Shown here in pieces: positions 1-6,349 of a DNA stretch of 15,053 nucleotides. The notes beneath the pieces are model-generated. The model searched no databases, had not been told where the DNA came from, and worked only from the letters and a program-made list of their open reading frames with translations. Each line of letters starts with the position of its first letter. Position 1 is the stretch's first letter. Origin of the DNA: JANYCO01 sp031416415 (GTDB taxonomy: Bacteria; Bacteroidota; Bacteroidia; Cytophagales; Cytophagaceae); assembly GCA_031416415.1 (NCBI GenBank), contig JANOTP010000052.1, positions 1 through 15,053 of the forward strand. Direction: 5' to 3'. The translations under genes and the position numbers were made by a program.

Positions 1-307
1 CTGCACTACAAAAAGCATCCACATTGCCCGATTTGAGAAGACCAAAACCTACAACGATACTAGAGTTTGGTTTTTGAGAAATAGCTTTAGTGGGATGTTC
101 TCCCATGTCAATTATTTCCTCACAATGAATTATAGTAAACAGGTCATGGCTTGCGCCAGCGTCTGTTAAATGCGATTTAATGACGTCTTCTTTACCCAAC
201 AATACAATTTGAATGTCTTTTGGGAAAGACTTAACGGCAAGTAATGCACCATCTATGATGGCTTTGGGGGCGAAATCGCCCCCCATTGCATCCAATGCAA
301 TTTTCAT
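1..307 (-). CDS. plsX: Phosphate acyltransferase PlsX, N-terminal part (cut by window edge)
   Basis: PlsX converts acyl-ACP and phosphate to acyl-phosphate, the donor for PlsY in the first step of phosphatidic acid synthesis; it is a peripheral membrane enzyme. The 102 visible residues start MKIALDAMGGDFAPKAIIDG, the characteristic PlsX N-terminus with the MGGD-xAP motif, followed by a Rossmann-like segment (IQIVLLGKED) and the conserved EEIIDMGEHPTKAI region. The gene runs off the left edge, so about two thirds is missing. It starts 4 bases after the rpmF stop, in the order yceD-rpmF-plsX that is widely conserved in bacteria, so co-transcription is very likely. The start region contains two adjacent strong inverted repeats (266-283 and 285-301), described separately. 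Identity is secure from family knowledge. Confidence 0.95.
   Translation of the reverse strand, partial: MKIALDAMGGDFAPKAIIDGALLAVKSFPKDIQIVLLGKEDVIKSHLTDAGASHDLFTIIHCEEIIDMGEHPTKAISQKPNSSIVVGFGLLKSGNVDAFCSA
266..301 (-). promoter_or_regulatory. Two back-to-back hairpins in the first 14 codons of plsX
   Basis: Seen directly: 285-291 and 295-301 are perfect 7-bp complements around the 3-base loop 292-294. After one spacer base, 266-273 and 276-283 are perfect 8-bp complements, of which seven pairs are G-C or C-G in all but one case; in RNA it would form as a 7-bp stem with a 4-base loop. In plsX mRNA they occupy about nucleotides 7-42. The GC-rich one falls on the codons for the conserved GGDFAP motif, so part is protein-constrained, but the codons used are the G/C-ending ones, unusual in this AT-rich DNA. 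Inference: the structure may lower plsX translation relative to rpmF or protect the rpmF 3' end. Confidence 0.45.
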
Positions 308-311
308 ATGA

Positions 312-503
312 TTATTCCGCTATTGCTTTTTCAAGAAGTACTTTGCCGTTGAAGTACAATTTTCCTTCAAACCAGTATGCACGGTGAGGTAAATGTGCTT
401 CACCAGTTGTAGGGCAAATAGAAACATTAGAAGCTGTAGCTTTGTAATGTGTTCTTCTTTTATTTCTCCTTTGTTTGGAAATTCTACTCTTAGGATGTGC
501 CAT
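312..503 (-). CDS. rpmF: 50S ribosomal protein L32
   Basis: A 63-residue basic protein, a normal length for L32, a component of the large ribosomal subunit. It begins MAHPKSRISKQRRNKRRTHY, the typical L32 N-terminus, and continues with CPTTGEAHLPHRAYW near residues 30-44. The only cysteine is Cys30; the zinc form of L32 carries four cysteines in two CxxC pairs, so this looks like the zinc-independent type. It sits 8 bases downstream of the DUF177 gene and 4 bases upstream of plsX, which is the classical arrangement and supports one operon. Identification is very safe. Confidence 0.97.
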   Translation of the reverse strand: MAHPKSRISKQRRNKRRTHYKATASNVSICPTTGEAHLPHRAYWFEGKLYFNGKVLLEKAIAE

Positions 504-511
504 TATTTAAT

Positions 512-1063
512 TTATTTTAATTTGTTTTTTAAATCTTTTAAAGCATTCCAACGAGGGTCAATAGGCTCATTGTTATCTTCATTTTTTTCTTTATCTTTTT
601 TACCGTCTTCTGAACGATAAACTAATTTTGTTTCGTTTTTATCTTCGTCCTCTTCTTTGTATTTAGGATGAAGTTTTTTCATAGGTATTGATAAACCTAT
701 GAATTCGTAGATGTATTGTGAAAGATTTAGTTTTTGAATATCTCTCGGTATTAAAACTACGTCTTCTGAAAGTTCTTTAAATTCTTCTCCAAATTTAAAA
801 ACTAACTTCCAGTGATGGTCCAATGTATAATCATATGCTTCTAGACTTCTGTCGCAGAGGAGTTCTACCGTACCTTTAATCGTAAATTCTGATAAGATCA
901 ATCGTTCTGATTTATCCAATAATACTTTTATCGTCAGATTACCTTTTTCAAGGAAACTATCTTCCATCAATGCAAAGAACGTGTCGTTCAATTCAAAATT
1001 GAATAACTGTTTGCCTTCAGCTAACCTGAAAACCTCAATGTCTAATTCTTTCAAATTTTTCAT
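512..1063 (-). CDS. yceD: DUF177 / YceD family protein (23S rRNA accumulation, L32-linked)
   Basis: A 183-residue cytoplasmic protein of the DUF177 (YceD) family, which is almost always encoded just upstream of rpmF and has been linked to 23S rRNA accumulation in bacteria and plastids; the biochemical role is not well defined. Visible marks are the N-terminal beta-rich part with the single-cysteine motif LLCDRSLE (Cys70; many members have CxRC), the segment LSQYIYEFIGLSIPMKKLHP around residues 114-133, a highly charged Lys/Glu/Asp linker at about 134-165, and the C-terminal DPRWNALKDL motif. Spacing of 8 bases to rpmF indicates an operon. A promoter candidate lies about 47 bases upstream (1110-1140). 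Confidence 0.9.
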   Translation of the reverse strand: MKNLKELDIEVFRLAEGKQLFNFELNDTFFALMEDSFLEKGNLTIKVLLDKSERLILSEFTIKGTVELLCDRSLEAYDYTLDHHWKLVFKFGEEFKELSEDVVLIPRDIQKLNLSQYIYEFIGLSIPMKKLHPKYKEEDEDKNETKLVYRSEDGKKDKEKNEDNNEPIDPRWNALKDLKNKLK

Positions 1064-1109
1064 TTCAATTTTTCTTCTGTCAAATTTGTAGTTTCCAACA
1101 AAAGAACCG

Positions 1110-1140
1110 CAAAATTAGTGATTTTTTAGCTTTTAATAAA
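1110..1140 (-). promoter_or_regulatory. Candidate Bacteroidota promoter for yceD-rpmF-plsX
   Basis: Read on the minus strand, 1117-1110 is TAATTTTG, a full match to the Bacteroidota -7 form TAnnTTTG. It is preceded after 19 bases by TTTA (1140-1137), one mismatch from the -33 element TTTG. It lies 47 bases before the yceD start codon in an otherwise featureless AT-rich gap. Such short motifs arise easily by chance in AT-rich DNA, so this remains a candidate. Confidence 0.35.
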
Positions 1141-1231
1141 ATTATTAGTGAAATAAAACTAGTTATTTATTCAACATTGGGAATGTTGCTGCCTTTAATA
1201 GGTATTAATTTACTGAATAATAGGTTTTTAT

Positions 1232-1630
1232 TTAAATATTAAAAACTTCCATGATCTTGTCCTCACTAATAGGTTTTATAAGATATTCTTTCACTTCAGG
1301 ACGATTATTTGCCTTTTCCATATCTCTTTCATCTATTGATGAAGTAACTAGGTAGATCGTAATGTCTTTTGTAAGTTGATTGTCTATGGTTGAGAACTCA
1401 TCCAAAAACTGCCAACCATCCATTATGGGCATATTTATATCCAAAAATATATACTTAGGTAGTGCATCAGGTGTTTTCAACAAACCCTTCAAATAATCAA
1501 AACCTCTTTGTCCATTTGAAAAAACTTGTATATTGCTTGCAAGATCGCTCATTTCCATTTGACGTCGAAATATAAACTGATATACTTCATCGTCGTCAAT
1601 TAAACATACACTTGATTTGTCTATTTTCAT
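1232..1630 (-). CDS. Stand-alone response-regulator receiver protein (CheY-like)
   Basis: A 132-residue single-domain receiver with no output domain. The acidic pocket is Asp12-Asp13(-Asp14) in CLIDDDEVYQ, the phospho-acceptor is Asp64 in YIFLDINMPIMDGW, the switch residue is Thr96 in YLVTSS, and the conserved lysine is Lys119 in LIKPIS, so every residue needed for phosphorylation is present. Such proteins pass a phosphoryl group from a histidine kinase to a partner protein or phosphorelay; no kinase gene is in the window, so the input is unknown. It lies 42 bases downstream of scoB on the same strand and could be its read-through partner. Family call is firm, biological role unknown. Confidence 0.9.
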   Translation of the reverse strand: MKIDKSSVCLIDDDEVYQFIFRRQMEMSDLASNIQVFSNGQRGFDYLKGLLKTPDALPKYIFLDINMPIMDGWQFLDEFSTIDNQLTKDITIYLVTSSIDERDMEKANNRPEVKEYLIKPISEDKIMEVFNI

Positions 1631-1672
1631 TAGGATAATTTCAGTAACATTCTACTAGTGAATATAACAGAT

Positions 1673-2329
1673 TTAAATTAACATCTCTGGAATTTCGCCT
1701 TCAATAATCAATTTCCCTTCAGTTGAAGCGATTATATCTTCTACTGAAACCCCTGGAGCTCTTTCCAATAGCTTAAAACCTCCCTCCGCCAATACCTCCA
1801 GCACAGCCATGTCTGTGACGATTTTTTTAATACAGTTTACTCCTGTCAATGGTAATGTACAGTTTTTTAAAAGTTTAGATTGTCCGTCTTTACTTTTGTG
1901 TTGCATCGCTACAATTATATTTTTGGCTGAGGCTACAAGGTCCATTGCTCCACCCATTCCTTTTACCATTTTACCAGGTATTTTCCAGTTGGCGATGTCT
2001 CCATTTTCAGATACTTCCATTGCGCCAAGGATTGTTAAATCAATTTTGCCACACCGTATCATTGCAAAACTATCGGAAGAACTAAATAGTGAAGCTCCTT
2101 TTATCATAGTAACAGTTTGTTTGCCTGCATTAATAAGATCGGGATCTACCTCTTGAGTTGTAGGAAATGGACCCATTCCCAATAATCCGTTTTCAGATTG
2201 TAGCATGACGTTAAACTCTTCTGGTATATAATTAGCGACCAAAGTAGGAATGCCTATTCCTAGATTGACATAATAGCCATCTTTTACTTCTTGGGCTATT
2301 CGTTTAGCAATACCAAATTTATCCAGCAT
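1673..2329 (-). CDS. scoB: 3-oxoacid (succinyl-CoA:acetoacetate-type) CoA-transferase, subunit B
   Basis: The 218-residue beta subunit of a family I CoA-transferase, which moves CoA from succinyl-CoA to acetoacetate or a related 3-oxoacid in ketone-body and leucine/butyrate metabolism. The N-terminal helix IAKRIAQEVKDGYYVNLGIG, the catalytic motif SENGLLGMGP with the glutamate (Glu46) that forms the enzyme-CoA thioester, and GGAMDLVASAKNIIVAMQH are diagnostic. Length is normal for the subunit. The A subunit, which is usually adjacent and is needed for activity, is not here: the next upstream gene is the TPR-OmpA protein (gap 16 bases) and the next downstream gene is the receiver. ScoA must be encoded elsewhere. 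Substrate specificity beyond the family is inference. Confidence 0.92.
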   Translation of the reverse strand: MLDKFGIAKRIAQEVKDGYYVNLGIGIPTLVANYIPEEFNVMLQSENGLLGMGPFPTTQEVDPDLINAGKQTVTMIKGASLFSSSDSFAMIRCGKIDLTILGAMEVSENGDIANWKIPGKMVKGMGGAMDLVASAKNIIVAMQHKSKDGQSKLLKNCTLPLTGVNCIKKIVTDMAVLEVLAEGGFKLLERAPGVSVEDIIASTEGKLIIEGEIPEMLI

Positions 2330-2345
2330 TTTTTGTCAAACACTA

Positions 2346-4250
2346 TTATTTTAAGACTTCGATTTCTGTTCTTCTATTCAGTGCCTTATTTTCTGAATTA
2401 TTATTTTCTACAATTGGTTTTGTTTCACCAAAACCTTTATAAAAAAGTCTTTTACTATCTATTCCTTTCGATACAATATAATCTCTAACAGACTTTGCTC
2501 TTTCTTCCGATAATTTTAAATTATCATTGTTGTCGCCATCAGAGTCCGTGTAAACGTTAATCGAAATTTTAAGAGAAGAATTAGTGAAAAGCATTTGCAC
2601 TATTCGATCGAGCTCTAAAAAAGAAGATTCCACCAGCTTAGGCCCTTCATAAGCTATTGAACGTGGAGTAAGCATTGTACCTGGTGTAATACTTTGAAGG
2701 CAAATAGTATCGTTTAGCTCCGTAAATTTAGCTCCAGCGGGTAAGTTAATATCTTTAATATAGTAACCATAACCAGGAGCCTCTACAGTTACATTATAAC
2801 TTACGCCACCAGGAAGTACCACAACATATTTTCCTGTAAAACTGTTGGTATAATAAGTACCTAAAATTTCATGTGTTTCATTGTCCGTCAACGAAATTGT
2901 AGCACGTATAGGTTGGTTGGTAAGACAATCGAAAATTCTACCCTTAAGAATAGATAAATAAGTATCAGTAGTACTTTCTCTTTCAAGCATATAAATATCT
3001 TCTTCTCCAAATCCTTCTTCTCGTACGGAAGAAAAATAAGCTCTTTTATTGTCGGCAGACCACACAAAATTAATTTCATCTCCGGTAGTGTTTATTGGAT
3101 AACCAACGTTCACTGGAGTAGAAAGAATTTCACCCGTTTCGATATTAATTGTACACGAAAAAATATCGTAACCTCCCATAGAGTTATATCCCATACTACT
3201 GAAATATAATGTTTTTCCATCAGGATGAATAAAAGGTGAAAATTCGTTTTCTTTTGTATTTATTTTATCACTCAAAATAAACGCAGGTCCAAACTCTCCA
3301 TTACTTTGTTTTCTTGACATATAAATATCGTTGCCTCCGGTACCACCTTTGCGACTGCTAACAAAGAAAATAGTTTTCCCATCTGCCGAAATACTCATAC
3401 AAGGTTCCCATGCATCAGAATTGATGGAGGGACCAAGACTTTTTGGTTCACCCCAAATCTTTCCTATTAAATTACTTACAAAAATATCTCCACCGTTGTC
3501 AGGCATATAAACAAAAAGTTGATTTCCATCTGCCGATAATCCGACACATGCATCGTGAGAAGGTGTATTAATAATATTACTAATAGCGGTAGCAGTTGTC
3601 CATTCGTTTACCGATTTGACATTTATAAAAATATTTTCATAAAATTTATTGTCTCTAGGATCTTTGCCTTTATGTATCTCATGCTCTCTTCTAGAAGTGA
3701 AAATCATGATAGATTCATCTACAGGAAGTACAGGATTGTAATCGGGGTGTTCGGAGTTGATTTTGTCACCCATATTAGTAATTTTTACGTTTACGGGATT
3801 TCTAGTAAGTTCAATAGCATTTTTGCAATACCTAATTCCGAGATCTGCTTTTTGAATTTCTTCAGGATTATTTATTGAAAGAGTTTTATACGATTCAAAA
3901 TACTGAATAGCTTTGTCAAATTTTAAGGTAGCGTGGTAACATTGGCCCAAATGATAATCAAGAGTTGCCGTTTTTATTTTAGAGGAATTTTTAGCTATCT
4001 CCAAGTGAGGAAGGGCTTCTTCAAAATACCCAAGTTTGCTATAACATAATCCCGCCGAATAAGCGAAATGAGGATCTCCAGGATGAAGTTTTTCTGCTTT
4101 TAAATAATAATTTAAAGCAGTTCTGTAGTCGCCATTGTCAAAATAATGTTGCGCTTGTACAGCATGAATTTTAGATTCTTTGCTATGTTTTTGTGCAATG
4201 GTTGAAACTGATAAAACAATAAAAAGAAAAAGGGGGAATAATATTTTCAT
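2346..4250 (-). CDS. TPR / PD40 beta-propeller / carboxypeptidase-regulatory-like / OmpA-domain envelope protein (PorE-like architecture)
   Basis: A 634-residue exported protein. Residues 1-19 are a signal peptide (short positive start, hydrophobic core, cleavage likely after STIAQ); there is no lipobox cysteine. Residues about 28-145 hold TPR helices (GDYRTALNYYLKAEKLHPGD, GYFEEALPHLEIA, FDKAIQYFESY). About 150-420 is a PD40/WD40-like propeller with repeated SADG...IF/YFSS...DIY motifs. About 430-505 is a carboxypeptidase-regulatory-like beta sandwich (LKGRIFDCLTNQPIRATI). About 540-634 is an OmpA C-terminal peptidoglycan-binding domain (NLKLSEERAKSVRDYIVSKG, NRRTEIEVLK). This domain order is that of PorE of the type IX secretion machinery, but Bacteroidota carry several paralogues and PorE is a lipoprotein, so the specific role is not proven. 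It is followed after 16 bases by scoB. Confidence 0.88.
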   Translation of the reverse strand: MKILFPLFLFIVLSVSTIAQKHSKESKIHAVQAQHYFDNGDYRTALNYYLKAEKLHPGDPHFAYSAGLCYSKLGYFEEALPHLEIAKNSSKIKTATLDYHLGQCYHATLKFDKAIQYFESYKTLSINNPEEIQKADLGIRYCKNAIELTRNPVNVKITNMGDKINSEHPDYNPVLPVDESIMIFTSRREHEIHKGKDPRDNKFYENIFINVKSVNEWTTATAISNIINTPSHDACVGLSADGNQLFVYMPDNGGDIFVSNLIGKIWGEPKSLGPSINSDAWEPCMSISADGKTIFFVSSRKGGTGGNDIYMSRKQSNGEFGPAFILSDKINTKENEFSPFIHPDGKTLYFSSMGYNSMGGYDIFSCTINIETGEILSTPVNVGYPINTTGDEINFVWSADNKRAYFSSVREEGFGEEDIYMLERESTTDTYLSILKGRIFDCLTNQPIRATISLTDNETHEILGTYYTNSFTGKYVVVLPGGVSYNVTVEAPGYGYYIKDINLPAGAKFTELNDTICLQSITPGTMLTPRSIAYEGPKLVESSFLELDRIVQMLFTNSSLKISINVYTDSDGDNNDNLKLSEERAKSVRDYIVSKGIDSKRLFYKGFGETKPIVENNNSENKALNRRTEIEVLK

Positions 4251-4257
4251 TATTACT

Positions 4258-4302
4258 ATATGTTAAATATAAGATTCTGTTTTGAATCTCAATTTAACAT
4301 AT
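4258..4302. repeat. 45-base two-part inverted repeat in the leader of the TPR-OmpA gene
   Basis: Outer arms 4258-4268 and 4292-4302 are an exact 11-bp inverted repeat, and nested inside it 4272-4277 and 4284-4289 form an exact 6-bp stem around a 6-base loop. The structure lies 23 bases beyond the folE stop and ends 7 bases before the ATG of the TPR-OmpA gene (both read on the minus strand). No run of U follows, so it is not a typical intrinsic terminator. It may be a processing or translation-control hairpin; function is inference. Confidence 0.5.
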
Positions 4303-4325
4303 TAAACAATTCTAAACAAAATTAC

Positions 4326-5006
4326 TTAATTAATGTATTTCAGAAATTCATTTTTAACTTGTTCTTCTAAGAATTTGCCTGAGTAATGAGAGGTAATGGT
4401 AGAGCTGTTGATGTCTTTTACGCCTCTTGAAGAAACACAAAGATGGCTCGCATCCATCATTATAGCGATATCTTCCGTTTGGAGTATTTCTTTCATTTCA
4501 TTAGCAATTTGTACTGTCATTCTTTCTTGAACTTGTGGCCTTTTGGCAAAATATTGAACTATTCTATTAAGTTTAGATAAGCCAATTACTTTACCTGAGG
4601 AGATGTAGGCTACATGTGCTTTTCCTATAATGGGTACAAAGTGATGTTCGCAATACGAATAAAAAGTGATATTTTTTTCGACCAACATTTGATCGTACTT
4701 ATATTTATTTTCGAAGAGGCGTATTTTAGGTTTATTATGTGGATTTAAACCACTAAAAACTTCTTGAACATACATTTTTGCCACACGCTCTGGTGTTCCT
4801 TTCAAACTATCGTCGTTTAGGTCTAATCCTAAAATAAGCATAATTTCACGGAAATGTTTTTTGATCAAATCAATTTTTGTAGGATCGTCTAAATTAAAAG
4901 CGTCTTCACGTAAAGGTGTTTCGAAAGAAGTACCCACATGCTCTTCGCCTATCTCATCTATTGAATTTTTATGCTGGGTACTCAACGAAGTTTCTTTCTG
5001 TTTCAT
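4326..5006 (-). CDS. folE: GTP cyclohydrolase I (type IA)
   Basis: FolE converts GTP to 7,8-dihydroneopterin triphosphate and formate, the first step of folate and tetrahydropterin synthesis and of queuosine synthesis; it is a cytoplasmic homodecamer. The 226 residues contain the zinc ligands Cys119 and His122 in YSYCEHHFVPIIGKAHV and Cys190 in HLCVSSRGV, plus GTPERVAKMY, GLSKLNRIVQYFAKRPQVQE and STITSHYSG, all standard FolE blocks. The N-terminal extension of about 40 residues (GEEHVGTSFETPLREDAF) is a form seen in Bacteroidota. The ATG chosen overlaps the upstream pterin gene by 38 bases; no later Met occurs before Met56, inside the catalytic domain, so this start or a non-ATG start close by is needed. 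Overlap suggests coupled translation. Confidence 0.96.
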   Translation of the reverse strand: MKQKETSLSTQHKNSIDEIGEEHVGTSFETPLREDAFNLDDPTKIDLIKKHFREIMLILGLDLNDDSLKGTPERVAKMYVQEVFSGLNPHNKPKIRLFENKYKYDQMLVEKNITFYSYCEHHFVPIIGKAHVAYISSGKVIGLSKLNRIVQYFAKRPQVQERMTVQIANEMKEILQTEDIAIMMDASHLCVSSRGVKDINSSTITSHYSGKFLEEQVKNEFLKYIN

Positions 5007-5376
5007 ATAAGGTGATTTTTAAATCGTATTTTTGGTCAAGGTTAGCTCTTAAAATATTCCAAATGACATAGGCAATATTTTCAGCAGTAGGGTTGAGTTC
5101 TTTGAATTCTTTTGTGTCTAGGTTAAGATTTTTATGATCAAATTTATTGAGCACATTTTCTTTTATTATTCCACTCAATACTTTCATGTCAATTACATAA
5201 CCTGTATCAGGATTTATTTCTCCTGTTACTTTTACGACTAGTTCGTAATTATGTCCATGAAAATTTGGATTATTACATTTCCCAAATACACTATTATTTG
5301 TTTCCTCAGTCCAATTTGGATTGGAAAGTCTATGGGCCGCATTAAAATGTTCTTTTCGGTAAACCGCTACTTTCAT
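4969..5376 (-). CDS. queD: 6-pyruvoyl-tetrahydropterin synthase / 6-carboxytetrahydropterin synthase family (QueD/PTPS)
   Basis: A 135-residue member of the T-fold PTPS/QueD family, which acts on dihydroneopterin triphosphate, the FolE product. Zinc ligands are His15 (FNAAHRL), His40 and His42 (FHGHNY); the nucleophile candidate is Cys34 (FGKCNNPNFHGHNY); the Asp80-His81 pair lies in FDHKNLN, and the pterin-anchoring glutamate is Glu125 in LYETERNFVEY. Whether it makes 6-pyruvoyl-tetrahydropterin (tetrahydrobiopterin-like cofactor) or 6-carboxytetrahydropterin (queuosine precursor) cannot be told from the sequence alone; no queC, queE or sepiapterin reductase gene is in the window. Its 3' end overlaps folE by 38 bases. 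A lone TAATTTTG -7-like box lies 23 bases upstream (5406-5399), without a convincing -33 element. Confidence 0.88.
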   Translation of the reverse strand: MKVAVYRKEHFNAAHRLSNPNWTEETNNSVFGKCNNPNFHGHNYELVVKVTGEINPDTGYVIDMKVLSGIIKENVLNKFDHKNLNLDTKEFKELNPTAENIAYVIWNILRANLDQKYDLKITLYETERNFVEYPA

Positions 5377-5593
5377 GCAAGTTTGTAATAAATGACTTCA
5401 AAATTAATCAATTAAACGTTAAAACTCCTGAATAATGCTAAAAGTTCACCAATTAAGAAAAGAAATTAATTTAATTCACTTTTTTTAAAGAGTTTTAATA
5501 CTCCTAAAAAACCACTATTTTGCGTTTTATTATGAAGATGCTGAACTAAAATGGCCGTTTTAGGTTTATAAAATAAGTCCAAATCAAGTAATT
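5377..5593. other. Divergent intergenic gap between queD/PTPS and cysH
   Basis: This 217-base AT-rich gap must hold the promoters of both directions because the flanking genes diverge. I see a minus-strand TAATTTTG box at 5406-5399 and a weak plus-strand TAGGTTTA at 5561-5568, but no properly spaced -33 element for either and no convincing riboswitch fold. No small ORF worth calling is present. Confidence 0.5.
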
Positions 5594-6250
5594 ATGAATA
5601 TTGACGATATAAAAAAACAGATAGAAAAGTATAAAGCAGAAGGAAAGAAAATGTTTACAACTTCTTCTTTTCAATCGCATAGTATAGTATTGCTTCATAT
5701 TCTTAGTAAAATTGACAATACAATTCCAGTATATTTTATTAACACAGGTTATCACTTTCCTGAAACAGTAGCTTTTAAAGATCAACTTGCAAAAGAGTTA
5801 AATCTAAATATAAAAGAAGCTAAGCCTTTTGTACCAAAGACTATGCAACTAGATTCTCAACGAAGATTATTATTTACTTCTGATCCTGACTACTGTTGTT
5901 TTTTAAACAAAGTACAACCCTTAGAACCTATTCTTGCGGAAAATGATATATGGATAAACGGAGTGCGTGCCGATCAGAGTGCAGTGCGTAAAACTTTTGC
6001 AATAGAAGAAAAAGCACCTCATGGCGTAGTTCGTTTTCATCCTATGCTTGATTGGACTAATAAAATGATTCATCTTTATTCTAAAGAGCATCAATTGCCA
6101 AAACATCCATTAGAAGAAAAAGGATATTTAAGTATAGGATGTGAACCTTGTACACGTAAATTTGATCTCGAATGGAACGAACGTGAAGGAAGATGGTTTG
6201 GATTGAAAAAAACTGAATGTGGATTGAATACGGACTTATTGCAAAAATAA
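5594..6250 (+). CDS. cysH: Adenylyl-sulfate (APS-type) reductase, thioredoxin-dependent
   Basis: CysH reduces activated sulfate (APS, or PAPS in some members) to sulfite in assimilatory sulfate reduction in the cytoplasm. The 218-residue protein has the PP-loop-type start (TTSSFQSHSIVLLHI) and FINTGYHFPET, then the [4Fe-4S] ligands Cys101-Cys102 and Cys183/Cys186 (GCEPCTR). The paired-Cys plus CxxC set marks the APS-reducing subclass. The catalytic cysteine is Cys209 in KTECGLN; the usual family ending is ECGLH, so Asn replaces His here. Length is slightly short but complete. No other sulfate-assimilation gene (cysD, cysN, sir) is adjacent. It is the first gene of the plus-strand half. Confidence 0.94.
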   Translation: MNIDDIKKQIEKYKAEGKKMFTTSSFQSHSIVLLHILSKIDNTIPVYFINTGYHFPETVAFKDQLAKELNLNIKEAKPFVPKTMQLDSQRRLLFTSDPDYCCFLNKVQPLEPILAENDIWINGVRADQSAVRKTFAIEEKAPHGVVRFHPMLDWTNKMIHLYSKEHQLPKHPLEEKGYLSIGCEPCTRKFDLEWNEREGRWFGLKKTECGLNTDLLQK

Positions 6251-6255
6251 GATAC

Positions 6256-6303
6256 TAGATTTCGGATATTAGATTTCAGATAATACTATCTTGTATCCGA
6301 AAT
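6256..6303. repeat. Direct and inverted repeat downstream of cysH
   Basis: Two 13-base direct copies differing at one base lie at 6256-6268 (TAGATTTCGGATA) and 6270-6282 (TAGATTTCAGATA). The first also pairs with 6294-6303: 6259-6268 and 6294-6303 are an exact 10-bp inverted repeat with a 25-base loop. It starts 5 bases after the cysH stop and may be a weak terminator or a degenerate member of a dispersed AT-rich intergenic repeat. No T-run follows. Confidence 0.45.
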
Positions 6304-6349
6304 AGACTAGCTAAGATACATACAATAAATTTTATAAAAAATTTAAAAA

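Noticed and set aside
1172..1188. 7-bp hairpin (CAACATT / AATGTTG) downstream of the receiver gene as a terminator
   Set aside because: The stem is short and AT-rich and no U-tract follows in the minus direction; too weak to call as a feature.
3555..3878. 107-residue plus-strand ORF inside the TPR-OmpA gene
   Set aside because: Antisense to a clear PD40 propeller coding region, no recognisable family; a shadow.
2346..4250. Naming the TPR-OmpA protein porE outright
   Set aside because: Domain order fits, but there is no lipobox and Bacteroidota carry paralogues with the same order; only the architecture is claimed.
5546..5785. 79-residue minus-strand ORF overlapping the cysH start
   Set aside because: Mostly antisense to conserved cysH codons, low-complexity aromatic composition, no family resemblance.
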